Shown: piece after piece, positions 12,521 to 24,779 of the stretch | How the letters are laid out: the number at the start of each line of letters is the position of its first letter | Numbering within the stretch: position 1 is the first letter of the stretch | From: Trema orientale | Taxonomy: Eukaryota > Streptophyta > Magnoliopsida > Rosales > Cannabaceae | DNA length: 64,000 bases | Reading direction: 5' to 3' | NCBI GenBank assembly: GCA_002914845.1 | Contig: JXTC01000062.1 | Coordinates: 271,495-335,494, forward strand | Notes under the pieces: generated by a model | Told to the model about the DNA's origin: nothing | The model's input: only the letters and a program-made list of their open reading frames with translations | The model's database searches: none | Made by a program: the position numbers and the translations under genes

Positions 12521-13528
12521 CAACTACATATATATAGAATATGATGCCTTTCAAACACCACCATGCATGTGAACGCCACCATCAGTTCAGAGTGTTCCTT
12601 ACTTTGATGTTTATTCTAGCAAAATATCCCTTGTTCATGAATATGAAGATAATTGTAATCGAATAAAAATCTTTTAGAAGATTGCTGCAAATGGGAATTT
12701 CGACCAACTGGTTTGATTTATGGAATTGACATAAGACCTGTTTAGAAAACAAGTCGCTTTCTTGAACATGTTGCACAACCAGTCAAGATGGCCCTCCGAT
12801 TAACTTGTACACTGCTTTTCCAAGGGATTTACGCCCATGGGGCAACTAATGGTCAGTTGGTAAAGGCACCCTCTCACTAACTTCATCAAAAAAAGATATT
12901 GCCCCTAATTTCTTTTCAAATTTTACATATTATAATAATAATCTCTCTCTTTTTTTCTTTTTTTTCCTTGTGGGATTCATTTCCTTAGTATCTTTTTTTT
13001 TTGGGAATCACATTGCTTTTGTGATTGTACCCTAATCGTGCTTGTGCTAAAACTATTCAAGTACTACAAGTCAAAAAAAAAAGAAAAAGAAAAAACCTAC
13101 TCAAGTACTAGAGTGTTATGCCTTATTATTGATTTTCCTATACTCTTTTCATTTTTTTAGTACTTATTAATTTTTTTCTTTAAAGGGAAACTTATTAATT
13201 CAATAATTCATTTTTTTAACAAACAATTATTCAGTGAATTATCGTATAACCAGAGAGAGGGGGGGCAAATCAAAGAGGCAATAAAAGCAAAATAATAAAG
13301 AAAAAAAAGAAGTCCAAAGAATATTGGGAAAAAAAAGTAAAAAGGCGTAAAGGTTCTTTCTTCACTCCTAAGAATAGTAATTACTTATTATTTAATGCAT
13401 TAATTTTGCGAAGAATCAAAGTTAAAAACTTAAGACCCCAAACAAACGAACGAACGCAGATAGACTGAATTAAATCAAATCCATTCCATATTCTCTGGTC
13501 ATTCCTTCCATTTTTAGGGTTTTGAACT
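12521..13528. other. 3' remnant of the duplication and upstream region of the OB-fold gene
   Basis: 12610-12745 still resembles the 3' UTR of the DAT1-like gene (shared tgtttattcta and ataattgt words). After that come T- and A-rich low-complexity runs. The presumed promoter and 5' leader of the OB-fold gene occupy about 13200-13528. No additional gene is seen. Confidence 0.5.
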
Positions 13529-16500
13529 ATGGCGACGGCGGCGGCGGCGGAAGCAGCAGAATCTCAGCAGAGCAATGCGAAGCCGGGGCTAAGGAAGCCC
13601 GTCTTCACCAAGGTCGATCAGCTCAAGCCCGGCACCGGCGGCCATACACTCGTCGTCAAGGTCCTTAGCTCCAACACCGTCTCGCAGAAAGGCCGATCGG
13701 CGTCTCAGCACCTCCGCCAGACCCGAATCGCCGAGTGCCTCGTCGGGGACGAGACCGGAACCATTCTCTTCACTGCGCGAAACGATCAAGGTATTATCTA
13801 CGCTCTGCGATCGCTCTCTCTCTCTCTCTCTTTTAATTTTTATTTTTTTTCCTCCCTTAATTTGGGTTTGGGGTTTTGGGTTTTATTTTATTAGTAATCT
13901 TTCCAATGGACCGAGATAATTGGGGTAAGAGTAGCAATAAGGAAAATAATGGGTATGCCCCCAGCTCCCCCTTAACGTCTTCCTTTGATTTTTCATTGTT
14001 TATTCTTTAGTTTTTTTTTTTTTTTGGAGAGTGGGAGATTTAATCTGCTTGTGACGCTATTTTAGTTTAAATTTTGACAAATGAAGTAGAATTTATTGAT
14101 TCAACAGGCTTGGGGCATTGATTTTGTTGATTGGTCTTGTAAGATAAACTCTTGCTGGAATCTCTGATTACGTGTTGATTTCGTTTGTTTGTGCCATTTA
14201 GAGGACGTAGAAATGTGTACCCTGGTCGGTGTTATGTTTATCTGCAATGTTTCAATGGTACCTTCATATTATAATCAACTTGTCTTTTGGTCCTTTGGGT
14301 TAGTATGAGTTCAACTAACTATTTGCAATTTAGATGTAGGTACCTTGTATATTTACTGGGTAAATTCATAAGCAGGTTTATAAGGATAGTGATAAGAGTG
14401 CGGGATCACTTTACGAAGTTTCTGAATAGATATGGAGCAGTAGGGGTGACCGAAACTTGGTAGTTGGTATCCTTTTCAATCCAATTTCGGCTATCATAGG
14501 GACGGCTTTATATTTAAGAAAATTGGACAGTAAAAGTGTTTGGACACGACCAATGTTTGGAAGAGGATGAGATCAAGGTTTGGGTTTCGGATAGGATAGG
14601 ATAGGATGTCAAAGTTTTGGAAGAAGCAATGTAGTCAAAGCCTTGTCTACTAAGGTGTTACGAAGTGATGATAGATGGCAATTGTTTAGTTGGACAAAAT
14701 CTTTTGCTTATTTCAATAGGGGCCAATGATTGTAAAATCTGGTCTTTATTCCACTTTTTCTATTCTCCACTTTATCTTCGTGGCTTAACCTCTTTCTAGT
14801 CTTTCTCAAGAGGAACAATGAAAGTTGATGATTGATGGTGGAACTAAAGTTGAAGGAAGATTACACCCTGTGATCTGTTTGTCCATCTTTTAAAAAGTTC
14901 CATTAATGGTAAAAATCTGATTCTGATTTGTTGTTTCTGCCAGAAAATTCATTTGGCGCAGTTTAATTATTGTAGGACTTCATGTTGCAACATTCTGACT
15001 ACTGAGTAGTACATATTAGAAGAGTAGTCTTGAATTGTTACACTAATATTCTTGTACTTTACATGTGTCATCTATGTCAATGAATGCTAAAACTAAAAAT
15101 GATGTGGTGTTTTATTGTTTTTTCTACTACTGGTGAAAACTGAAAAATGCTCCAGGTGCTTTAAGTTGTAGAGTCTGTCAAAGTAAAGATGACATTGCCT
15201 ATAATTTGTTCTTTTAGTTTTGATTGAATAAAGATACGTACACACCGTTTACTTGATTTATCATGTCTATTAGTCTAGTGTGCTCTTAGTGTTTATGAGC
15301 CTCTGTGCTTTGCCGCCCTCAAAATGTGCTTTTTTTCTGTAGCTCCATATTGTTTGTACTACGAAAATGATGAGATGATTTATTTTACTGTGTGTCAGTA
15401 TGATGTGGAGAAATTTCAGACTCGCTCTTTGTATATGATTTCCTTTTTATATTTTCTATCAGAAAAATTTTCCTGTAATTACTGTATCTGATTTTCTTGG
15501 ATTGCTATTGAACTTAAGTTGTTGTTGAACAGGGTAGGAAAAGAGAAGAACAGAGAGAGAATAATCTAGGGAGAGGAATAATTTAGTTAGAAAAGATGAG
15601 GAATCAGAGAGAGAAAGGGAATAATTTAGAGTCATCACGTCGTATACAATCAGACGAACAATTCTTACAACTTGGCCTTATAATAGGTGAATAAAGATTC
15701 CTAAATCAACTAGAAACTAACTGTAGGAATTTAACACATAATAAATCACAAATTACTCACAATTAAATAAATTCTAATTAATAAAATAAGAAAAATCATA
15801 AGTATCTCTTACGTGTCAATATCATATGTATTGGATGCTTTAAACTAAAATGTTTTGATGGTTAGGACTGGTACCTTTAACCTGTACTTTTTTTAATTAA
15901 AAATTTATCAATTGTATTCCGAGAATAAATGCACAACTTTTTCATTTTAATACTTTTGTGAAGGGTCCTTGGCTGACAACTTGCAGTCATTACGATCTTC
16001 TTATTCCTGGAGTTCTTCTGTGCTTAAATTTTGTAGGATTGGCATCTTAAGTAAATTCTGAACAAATTTAGAATCCATAACACAAATGTTTTGATGTTAT
16101 ATTTATCCATTTATGAGATGATAATGCAGCATAATTAAATTCTTTGTTTGCCTTGAGTGAATTAGCACTCTGAGTACTGTTTTCCTGAATCTAGCATCAT
16201 GACTAACTTTCCTGTTCTGATGTACTAATTCCATTGCTCAGCAATTTAATGCAATTATAAATTTGTAGAAAGAGAAAGAGTCAACTTGATTTTTTTTTTC
16301 GCCCAGACTCTGGAAGTTGCCTAGTGTTTATTGGTTTTACCACGACTAGTGTCTACATCTCTCACCGTGGTAATTTCTTGCTGTATTCTATATGCAGTTG
16401 ACTTGATGAAGCCTGGTACAACCATCATTCTTCGCAACGCAAAGATTGATATGTTTAAGGGATCTATGAGGTTAGCTGTCGACAAATGGGGCCGTGTTGA

Positions 16501-16588
16501 GGTCACTGAGCCGGCACAGTTTGTTGTCAAGGAGGATAACAATCTCTCTTTGGTTGAATATGAGCTGGTGAATGTGGTGGAGGAATGA
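13529..16588 (+). CDS. OB-fold nucleic-acid-binding protein (At4g28440-like)
   Basis: Two exons, 13529-13790 and 16398-16588, joined within a codon after NDQ. They give 150 residues ending at TGA 16586-16588, matching the ~150-residue plant family. The protein has an Ala-rich start, then KPVFTKVDQLKPGTGGHTLVVKVLS, IAECLVGDETGTILFTARNDQ, VDLMKPGTTIILRNAKIDMFKGSMRLAVDKWGR and a C-terminal acidic tail. This is the single OB barrel shared with SOSS-B/hSSB-type single-strand DNA-binding proteins. The plant members are poorly characterised; binding of single-stranded nucleic acid is inferred from the fold. The 2.6-kb intron is large for such a short gene. Exon 1 is GC-rich and the start ATG sits in a GCG-repeat context. 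Confidence 0.9.
15530..15790. repeat. Possible LTR-retrotransposon remnant in the OB-fold intron
   Basis: Starts near tgttgaacagggtagg, continues as a purine-rich agagaga tract and then ttataataggtgaataaag. This layout, a TG start then a purine block then a TATA-like stretch, resembles a degraded LTR. A similar purine-rich block lies at 37320-37500 in the ERL1 intron. Neither end nor a partner LTR is defined. Confidence 0.25.
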
Positions 16589-17049
16589 CTGGATTGGATT
16601 CTCTGGTTTGCATAATTTAGTCCGAGTAGCTACAAACTTATAAATATATGTGATATGGTTGCAGGCGATCTAATTTATTGGTATATGAAGCTGTTGATGC
16701 CTGGTAGTATTTTGTCTTATTGATGGAATATCTTGTTTTCGATTGGTGCATAGTTATCCTAAAAATGAGAACAAAGATCATTCCATAAGAGCACCCCAAA
16801 GTAGGGTTTTGTTAGGGATCTGAAAAGGGCTGCTGGAGTCCTTTTCTCTTGTGGAATTGTAAACAAGTATTGATTATTAACGGTCTCTCTCGGTTTAATT
16901 ATTATCATTCGGATGAAAGATCCGAGTATTGCATACATACTAGTGGTTATTATCAAAATCAAAGCTACTTTTGAGTGAGTACCGAAACTTGAAAAATGGA
17001 ATTGAACAAACGATAAGCTGATGGGATAAAAAGTCGTTTTCACTATTTT
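16589..17049. other. 3' UTR of the OB-fold gene and intergenic
   Basis: The first 150 bp or so are the likely 3' UTR. The remaining sequence up to the LINE fragment has no feature I can support. The minus-strand frame at 16759-17043 is not recognisable. Confidence 0.4.
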
Positions 17050-17760
17050 GTGATGAGCAATGGATTACTACTGTGCAAGGTTCTCAATTCAACTTATCAG
17101 TAACCTGGCCAATTGTGAGAAGCAAGTAAGAGATGAGTTTACGACCTTTGCTACGGTGGTGTGTGAAAAAATTTGGTACGCTAGGAATGCAAAGTTTCAC
17201 GAAGGATGCCAGGAAAACCCAAATCCGTCCTTCTCATGGTGAATGCTGTTGTGAAGGAGTATCAACAGGCTACCACAACACCCAAAATGGATATAGCTCA
17301 CAACGAAACAATGATTGTGGATCCTCCAAGATGTATTCCAAATCCTTCGGGGCGGGTTATAGATTTTTATAGATGCGGCTTTTGAAGATGGGGAGGGCAC
17401 AACAGGTGTTGTAGCCAGAGGGGAAAATGACCATATTATCCTACTAGCGACTTTCTTGTTCTCGGCAAAATCCCCTCTTGAGGCAGAACTGTGTGTTCTC
17501 GAACTGGGCTCAGTTCGATGTGTGGAGAAGAACTGACAGAAAGCACACTTCTACTCAGACTCCAAGGAGATGATATCGGCTTTAACAGACCAGAGATCCC
17601 CTTCGTGGCGTCTCTCCCATATTAATGTTATTTCTTTTTTAAAGTCTTGTAGTTGTAACGTGTTCTGGATCCCGAGGATGCTGAATAGTCCTACTCATTC
17701 GGTTGCAAAATGGGCTTTCTCATCCAAACGGTCTGGCAGTTTTGCTTTCTAGGAGGTGCC
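17050..17760 (+). mobile_element. Degraded non-LTR retrotransposon fragment (zf-RVT/RNase H end)
   Basis: Translated pieces in shifted frames match the C-terminal part of plant LINE reverse transcriptases. FATVVCEKIWYARNAKFHEG is the linker before the RNase H domain. IDAAFEDGEGTTGVVARGE, SPLEAELCVLELG, FYSDSKEMISAL and THSVAKWAF then follow in RNase H order. The usual acidic residues (D of DAAF, E of EAEL, D of SDSKEM) are visible. At least one frameshift and an in-frame TGA after the EAEL segment show it is dead. The polymerase part is absent, typical of a truncated LINE relic. Confidence 0.8.
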
Positions 17761-18500
17761 GCCACGTGGCCATCAACCTTCTTTAAGTCATTTTCTATAC
17801 AACTTAGTTCCAGAGCCAAAAAAACTTATCAGTAACCTAACGTAAAAGAGGAGTACTTTTCATCACGAGAATTTTACGAACCACATGTCATCCTTTTATA
17901 GAAAATGGCCATAATTTTTAAAATAAAAAATTTCTACTGGGCTCACACACGGGGGGAAAAACAAAAAAGCTGAGGCTTTCAACGTAAAATGCTTTTTTCT
18001 TGAAATTGGAAAAAAAAAAAAAAAAAAAGAGAAAATCACCAGAAGCATAAATATCTTTTTATTGGTTTGGAACGGTAATGCTTTTATTGTCATATTGGGA
18101 GCTGATGGTTTCTTACAAATTTGTCCTATTGTCACATTTTGGTGAACTAACTTAACTAGGTTTGGCACTTGACTAAAACATCTAACGCAAATGTGAACTA
18201 ACTTGATATTCTTCTAGAAAGGTTTATAAAAATTATCTAAAAAAAGTTACAAAGTTGTAGGAGCTCAATGAAAATGATAAATAGGAAATCCCATGAAATA
18301 GACTATTTATTAAGTTGATTAGAATTGACAAAATTGTCATACACTAGTTTTACCGAGAAACTTAGTAGATTCTCAAATGTCTTGAAATGTTATGGTTTTG
18401 CTTCTTTAAAACATTCAGTAGCTTACTATCTAAATAGGAGTTTAGAAAGCGTCACTTTTGCTTATCTCGGTCCTATTAATACACTATGGACACGCTTGTA

Positions 18501-19073
18501 ATGTAGGATAAGGATGACATTGGATTGGATTAAATTAATCCCATGTTTAGTACATTCATATGAGAGAGATTGGATTAGATTAAAATAATCTACTCCAAAA
18601 ATAGTACTCTTAGAATGAGATAATCTTATCCTTTTGAGAATTTGGGATTGGGAGAGATTATGAATTTAATTAAAAATAATAGAATATTTTTGAAATAGTA
18701 AAAAATGGCACTTTTTGAAATTAAACTTTAAAACTGGTATTTTTGAAATTAATGTTTAGAAGTGGTAAAACCAGAAATGGTATTTTTCGAAAATATTTTT
18801 TTAGAAGTGGTATTTTTGAAAATAATTTTGTAAAAAAAATGATATTTTCCAAAATTAAGCTTTAAAAGTGGTATTTTTCAAAACAAAAAAGTGGTATTTT
18901 CAAAATATTTTTTGGAAGTGATATTTTTTAAATAATTTTGTACATGCTAATCTTATCCTAACAAAAGTCGCATACTAAACATGAGATAGGATTGGACTAT
19001 AATCTTATCCTATCCAATCCAATCTAATCTAATCCTTTAAAATAGTCTAATCATATTCTATCTTATCCTGCAT
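18501..19073. mobile_element. Foldback MITE-like element
   Basis: The left arm begins atgtaggataaggatgac at 18501. The right arm ends tctatcttatcctgcat at 19073, its inverted equivalent. A second inverted pair lies inside: cccatgtttagtac on the left and gtcgcatactaaacatgaga on the right. Between the arms are many short words such as aagtggtatttttgaaa. No transposase is present. A clear target-site duplication was not found, so the superfamily is unassigned. Confidence 0.6.
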
Positions 19074-21052
19074 AACAAAGCCTATGCTTAGTAGGAAAGA
19101 GAATTGGACAGAAAGTAAGGGGTGAGATGATTATTGTTGGAATGATTTGAGATATGATGGTTGTTTATTAAGAATTATTTTAGGGCAGAAGAGATTAATA
19201 ATTTTAACCTTCAAAAGATAGAGAGACTTCGATAGAAATGTTCACTAAAGTGGATTTGATCGATATTTATATAATAAAAACTAAGGATAGAATAATATTT
19301 CTAGAATTAAAATCAGCCCACTTCTCTTTTCTACAAAACTAAGGAAAAGATTTTGGTTTTCTTTTGTTCTTTTTATACCAATCACAACAAGAAAAAAAAT
19401 ACTTGCTTCGTTTCCCTATTTTCATTCCCTAGGTAACGTAATGTACCTTTATACTTCTATCTTATCTTTCCTCCTTCCACCGAACATAATATACATACGT
19501 GACTTATAGAAATGTGACCAAATTTTGGGCTCAATTTCAGTAAATGTTCCTTTGTCAAATGTTATAGCAAAATGTCCAGTATATATGCTTATATACTAAG
19601 TGTAAAATTTTATATACCAAGTATAAAAAATTATATATCCAGTACATTTCAGTACAATAACTAAAATTGATAGATATATTTATCTACCAAGTGTAAAAAT
19701 ATATATACCTGGATATTTAGCTATAAAATTTTAAAAATGGACATCTACTTAATCAAATTTAAAATACTGGTCATTCACCTAAATTTCTCTATACACATTA
19801 TTACCAAGTGTTACATAAGGGCTAAGGCCCAAAGTTCATTAATAGATAGCCTATTATTAAAATGACATAAACAATTTAAAATCTATAATTATTGATTAAT
19901 ATTTTTTACTATAATTAATTAGAAGACTCAAGACCTCATTCAGTGCACCGTTCTGCTTAGCATGTTTTCAGAAAGAAAATACTATGCAGGATATCTTTTG
20001 AATAATTATATTAACAACTAATATATATAATAAATTTAGTCCTTATGGTTCTCTAATCTCTACAACGCCGTAGAGGTAGCTCGTTGAGATGAAGATAATA
20101 AGAAAATGACAAGAGAAAAAAAAATATAATTTATTTATTTTGTTCAGTTGAACCTTTAATTGAAGAGGTTCAAGTTGACGAGGGTTGGAATGGGATTATT
20201 GCCCCTTTTTTTTTTTTTTTCCTTGTTGACTGGGTAATACTAATATTCATGCATTTGGATTTGGATTGAATAAACTCACCAACTAGACTGTACATGATAT
20301 GACCAATTAAAAGCCTCATTAACTACTAAATCTTCTCTAAGCTCCATAAATATATTCTATGTTATTATCTTTTAGAGTATCATTGTGAAGGTCCATGTAT
20401 CCAAAATTTTTGTATGCTAACGTCATAAATCGAAGGGTGCATGAATCACAGGTTCCAACCACCGGCTAGTTTATCAAAGGCGTGGGGAAGAGTGTTGCCC
20501 TCCAAACGACAAATTATATAATTGATGTTACGTTCTTTATTTATTTATTTATTTTTTTTTTATTTTTTGCTGGGAATGGATAATTGATGTAACGGTTAAA
20601 ACAGTGAGTTACATCAACACTAGATAAAATTACTGTAACAGTATTCATTCATGCATCCAATGTAATACAACACTAATTAATTCAGTGTACTCGTATTCAT
20701 GAAATCTCTATAGTTTATCAAACACCTAAATATTATTTTTAAAAAAGTGTTATAATTTTATAAATAAATTTATCAAATACTTAGAAATTTTTTTTCACAA
20801 CGGCTATTGCCCACAACATAGTTACAATACATCACAATAATATTAAACTGGGCAAACTTACATTAAAAAATAATAGACCAAGAAATTAGCCAAAAATTGA
20901 TTTTAACAAATTGACTCTACATATCAAATTCTTACAAAAATAAAGCTTTCCTAAAAACAATAAAACTACTAATTTTATATAAATCTCGAATCTTGATATT
21001 TGATTTTCCTTCCAAATTATGTCTCTTTTTAATACCAAAATCAGTATATTTT

Positions 21053-21468
21053 TTAGAGGAAAGTAGACATTATACGGTAATTTAGAAAAAAATTTGAAAA
21101 ATACGGTGGTTTAAGTTTTTTTAAGGTGCAGTACAGTTTTTATTAGATAAATATCATTTTTTAAAAAATTATTTAGAAAAATACCATTTTTTAAAATAGT
21201 AACAATTTCTGGTAACCAGTTTCTGGAAACTGGTAACTAGTAACCAAAAGTATTTATAACTGGTAACTAGTAACTAATAACAAGTTTTCAGAAATTGGTA
21301 ACCAGTAAATATTTTAAAAAATGATATTTTTTTAATTTTTCTTAAAAAAATGATATTTTTCTAATAAAAACCGTATGAAAATTTGAAAAAAGCTTAAATT
21401 CCGTATTTTTGTAATTCTTTTATTTTTTTATATGTAAAAGCGATAAAAACCTATTTTTTATTGTTGCA
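21053..21468 (-). repeat. Dispersed AT-rich repeat, copy 2 (inverted)
   Basis: Reverse-complement copy of 4921-5295. It opens with attatacggtaatttag, the inverse of the right end of copy 1. It has the same actggtaactagtaac palindromic core and ends with atatgtaaaagcgataaaa, the inverse of the left end. It is somewhat longer through small insertions in the core. Confidence 0.65.
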
Positions 21469-22980
21469 AAATTTTCCGTACATAGTCTACATCAAGCAAT
21501 ATGGAGGCGACATATGATTAACAAATTAAGAGGTGACGACACCGAGGGAGTTGAGACGATGGGAGTGGCAGGCAAATTTTGCACCAGATTTCATGGCAAA
21601 AAAAAGAAAAAAAAAGTTGATGAGATGATGAATGTACCCGGTCTTGAATCAAAAGTCTATAACAAAGAGGGATCAACATTCCAGATCATACGAAGAATAC
21701 TAGTAACAGTCTTTCTATCAACTTTTTTGTCAAACATTCCATTTATTAATTGATACGTGTTTTTTCCCTTTTTTTTCCAAATAATTTAAGTAGATGATTT
21801 ATTACTTGATTGTTTTATTTAAAAAAGTGAATAGGATACATTTCAATAAATAAATAGGGAGTCTAACAAAGAGACTAATATAGAAGTTGTTGTTAGTTTT
21901 TCTAAAATAATATTAGGACAATATTAGGTATCTTACCACTTAAATATTACTTCTTAAATACCACTTAATATGATTAGAATATTAACTAATTATACAGTAA
22001 TAACTTGCATGTCATATTGTTAGTATTAAAAAAATAAAGTGAAATTCTTATCATTATTCATTATATTATATATATAGCGTGTTAATTATTGATGTATACA
22101 TGTCGAATATTTGGATCACCTTTTCCATGAAAAATCTAAATTCTATCTGTATATATGTATCTCTTATTTTTCAGTTCTCAATACGTATAATTTTATAAGT
22201 ATAAGAGAAAACTCACAATAAATTATCATAATAGGTTTCTTACTCGAAACTATCCTAATGTGACCTATGAGTTGAGATAATTGTCCCAAATTAAAAAATT
22301 TTGGAGTATTTTTTCCTTTTGCAAATATATATTTGCACCCGGTTTTTGCAGTTTGTTTAATATATTTCATATTTTTTTTCAAATTATGAATTTGTTCAAA
22401 TTGTGCAAATGGTTCTATATATAGAGTGAAAAAATTCAAACAATTAATGGATTTGTTAGGGGATTTGACCATCGATATTTCCCTTGTGGCAGCTAGTTGG
22501 AGGTTTACTGTTTGAAATCTTCCCAAACAAGACTGCAATACACTCGTTTGGAAAAAATTTATTTCATGATCAAACATTTTTCTTGTTTACGTTACATCAT
22601 CAAACATGTAATTATCATCTACAAGTTGCGTAATGAGGTCACATAAACCAACCATAAATGGAAATTAAGGCCCATAAACTTTTAATCAATGGAAAATATT
22701 GCACCTATATGCTCCCTAATTCTCCTTCTTGAAGTGTCCACCTTCTAAGCTTGCATAGACAATGACATCATCGCTGAAACAAGAGCAAAATCAAATAGTA
22801 GTGGTCAATTACTACAACTGCTAAAAGACAAAAGAATATGCAAACGCTTTCTCAAAAGTGGTCCTCATCCTTTTCCAAATACGGCAAGAAGCAATGTAGG
22901 ACATTTCTTCTACTTGCGCTTTTTGCAGCTTTTTACTTGAAGAAAGATATGTCAAACCTAATATTATATTCCTCATATAT

Positions 22981-23200
22981 GTATATATAGGGCCACAATC
23001 GGTTGGTATTTCTTTTTTATTTTTTTTACTCTAATACTTATTATAATTTGAGTAGTTAAAAAAAAATAAAAAAAAATATATTATTTAATATTTTTTCCTT
23101 TTATCTTAATTTTATTATAAAAAGACGTGCGTAAATTTTAATTCAGTAAAATAATTAATAAAAAAGTAATACATACCGGGTTGGTGCTTATATATATATA
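22981..23200. mobile_element. MITE with CCAATCCAGTAGG-type termini, copy A
   Basis: Left end tatatagggccacaatcggt and right end accgggttggtgcttata are inverted relatives of the family terminus best seen at 54996-55264 (gggcaccaatccagtaggta). The interior is A/T-rich, with the word aatttgagtagtt also found inverted in the adjacent copy. No coding capacity. Confidence 0.5.
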
Positions 23201-23425
23201 TAAATATATATATTTTTACATATTTATAGATATTATTTTGTCCAATTAAAATTCATCACGTACATTTTTTTTTGGTAAAATATGGGAAAAAAAATATCAT
23301 TAAATAATGTGTATTTATTATTATTATTTTTAACTACTCAAATTATAGTAGCCATTAGATAAATAATTTAACGGTTAAAAAAAATACCTATAAATAGGTG
23401 AAAGGAAAATACCTGTAGGATAACA
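23201..23425. mobile_element. MITE with CCAATCCAGTAGG-type termini, copy B (partial)
   Basis: The interior parallels copy C (54996-55264): ccaattaaaattcatcacgt, a run of A, catttttttttgg, then aacctataaataggtgaa and acctgtagg near the right end. The left terminus is blurred where it abuts copy A, suggesting nested or tandem insertion. Confidence 0.4.
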
Positions 23426-23991
23426 AGAGCCTGTTACATACACAATTTCGGTCAAATTAGTTATACAAACTGGTGGGCCATCTATATATTTGCAATAACA
23501 AGAGCCTGTTACAGAATGAAATAATTTTATATGTATATACACATATAGCTTATCTCATTCTAATTATGTAACACAAAATATTAATTATGAGCTTATACAC
23601 TATATTTATGATCACGTAGATGTTGTATTAATTCTTCAGTTTCTACACGAGAACCGAAATCTACGAAGTTTTTAAGTTTAATAATATATTACAGTGTCTA
23701 GCTTATTCTTAATCTATGTATATATGAATTGCTCTTTTGAATGAGAAAAACTTTTTCGATTATTGACTAAGCAAAAGCTTCTGTCACTGAGAATTGAGAA
23801 TTGGATTGATTGCGATGTATCAGATTTGGAGTAGAATATTTTAACTATAAATTGATGAAAAAGAGACCCAAGTTGATCAAAACTGCAGAATTAATCAAAT
23901 AGAAAATAAAGAAAGCCAAAACTGACTGCTGGGCTGCTAGCAAGTCATGCATTTAGATAATATATATTCCCCCTTCGAGTAGGACCAGACC

Positions 23992-23997
23992 CACGTG
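23992..23997 (+). promoter_or_regulatory. G-box CACGTG upstream of the HD-Zip gene
   Basis: A perfect CACGTG lies 26 bp before the TATA tract and about 200 bp before the ATG. G-boxes bind bZIP and bHLH factors, including light and brassinosteroid regulators. Function here is inferred from position only. Confidence 0.45.
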
Positions 23998-24017
23998 AAA
24001 ACCACAACCTTGCAACT

Positions 24018-24034
24018 TATATATATATATATAT
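24018..24034 (+). promoter_or_regulatory. TATA tract of the HD-Zip gene
   Basis: An uninterrupted TATATA tract about 160 bp upstream of the ATG at 24195. A pyrimidine-rich ctctctctctc stretch near 24103-24115 follows in the leader, a common plant core-promoter layout. Confidence 0.45.
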
Positions 24035-24194
24035 CATAAAAAAGGAAATATTCAATCCAAATTCACAATCAACTACACCGCAAAATAATACATCAAACAC
24101 AACTCTCTCTCTCTCAAATTCAAACAATATACTTAGCTTCACATCTATATATTATCTCCCAATTACACTCAAAAGAGTCTCATACATACATATC

Positions 24195-24779
24195 ATGGAC
24201 TTGTTCCAAACCCAAAGCCACAAAAACTCATATTATAATTCAAAGCACAACAAAAAGAAGAGGCTCAACGAGGACCAAGTGAGGCTCCTTGAGAGGAGCT
24301 TCACCTTCGACAAGAAGCTGGACCCGGAGCGCAAGCTCCAGCTGGCGGACCAGCTTGGCATCCCGCCGAGGCAGGTGGCGGTGTGGTACCAGAACAAGCG
24401 AGCCCGGTGGAGGGCGCAGACCCTCGAGCTCGATTGCAGCGCGCTGCAGCTCAAGCTCGAAACCGCCCTGGCTGAGAAGAGGCAGCTCGAGGGAGACGTC
24501 GAAATGCTCCGCGAAGAGCTCGAAAAGGCTCGGCAATCGCTCTTCGCGGTCGGTGTCAGTGTCGTCGACCACCAGAAAGCGCACCCTCCAGCCACGACTG
24601 TTTGTTCTGTTTCCGACGGGGGGAGCTCATCGGGGAGCTTTGGTGATCAGTATGTGATTGATCTTGATCATGATCATGGTCATGGTCAAGGTCAAGGTCA
24701 AGGTCATGGTCATGGTCATGACCATGATCAGGTTTTGCAGATGGATCATGAGCTCTTTGCTTCATTGATTGATTGGTAG
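24195..24779 (+). CDS. HB52: Class I HD-Zip transcription factor, ATHB52-like
   Basis: Intronless 194-residue nuclear transcription factor. The homeodomain spans about residues 20-75 ([17 protein letters not shown] through [15 protein letters not shown]). A leucine zipper follows directly, with heptad positions L77, L84, A91, L98, L105 and A112. The recognition helix reads WYQNKRARW where most plant homeodomains have WFQNRRARW. Downstream are a Ser/Gly stretch, a Asp/His/Gly/Gln dipeptide-repeat tract at about 158-179 and the C-terminus ELFASLIDW, which ends in an acidic/aromatic motif typical of HD-Zip I activation ends. Lack of an intron fits the ATHB52/54 branch. Arabidopsis HB52 acts in photomorphogenesis and root auxin/ethylene responses; the function here is inferred. 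HD-Zip I dimers bind pseudopalindromic CAATNATTG sites. Confidence 0.93.
   Translation: MDLFQTQSHKNSYYNSKHNKKKRLNEDQVRLLERSFTFDKKLDPERKLQLADQLGIPPRQVAVWYQNKRARWRAQTLELDCSALQLKLETALAEKRQLEGDVEMLREELEKARQSLFAVGVSVVDHQKAHPPATTVCSVSDGGSSSGSFGDQYVIDLDHDHGHGQGQGQGHGHGHDHDQVLQMDHELFASLIDW

Larger units (their letters stand above)
17761..24017. other. Long gene-poor intergenic region
   Basis: Over 6 kb of AT-rich DNA between the LINE relic and the HD-Zip promoter. It contains a foldback element (18501-19073), an inverted copy of the 4921-5295 repeat (21053-21468) and two adjacent copies of a MITE family (22981-23425). Open frames at 17896-18168, 21514-21753 and 22164-22577 have low-complexity or unrecognisable translations. 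No gene is supported. Confidence 0.6.

Noticed and set aside
12840..12885. Stretch with gtcagttggtaaaggcacc resembling a tRNA D-loop region
   Set aside because: No matching acceptor stem, anticodon arm or T-loop could be folded around it.
24233..24595. Long minus-strand frames opposite the HD-Zip gene
   Set aside because: Shadows of a GC-rich coding sequence; the plus-strand homeodomain is unmistakable.
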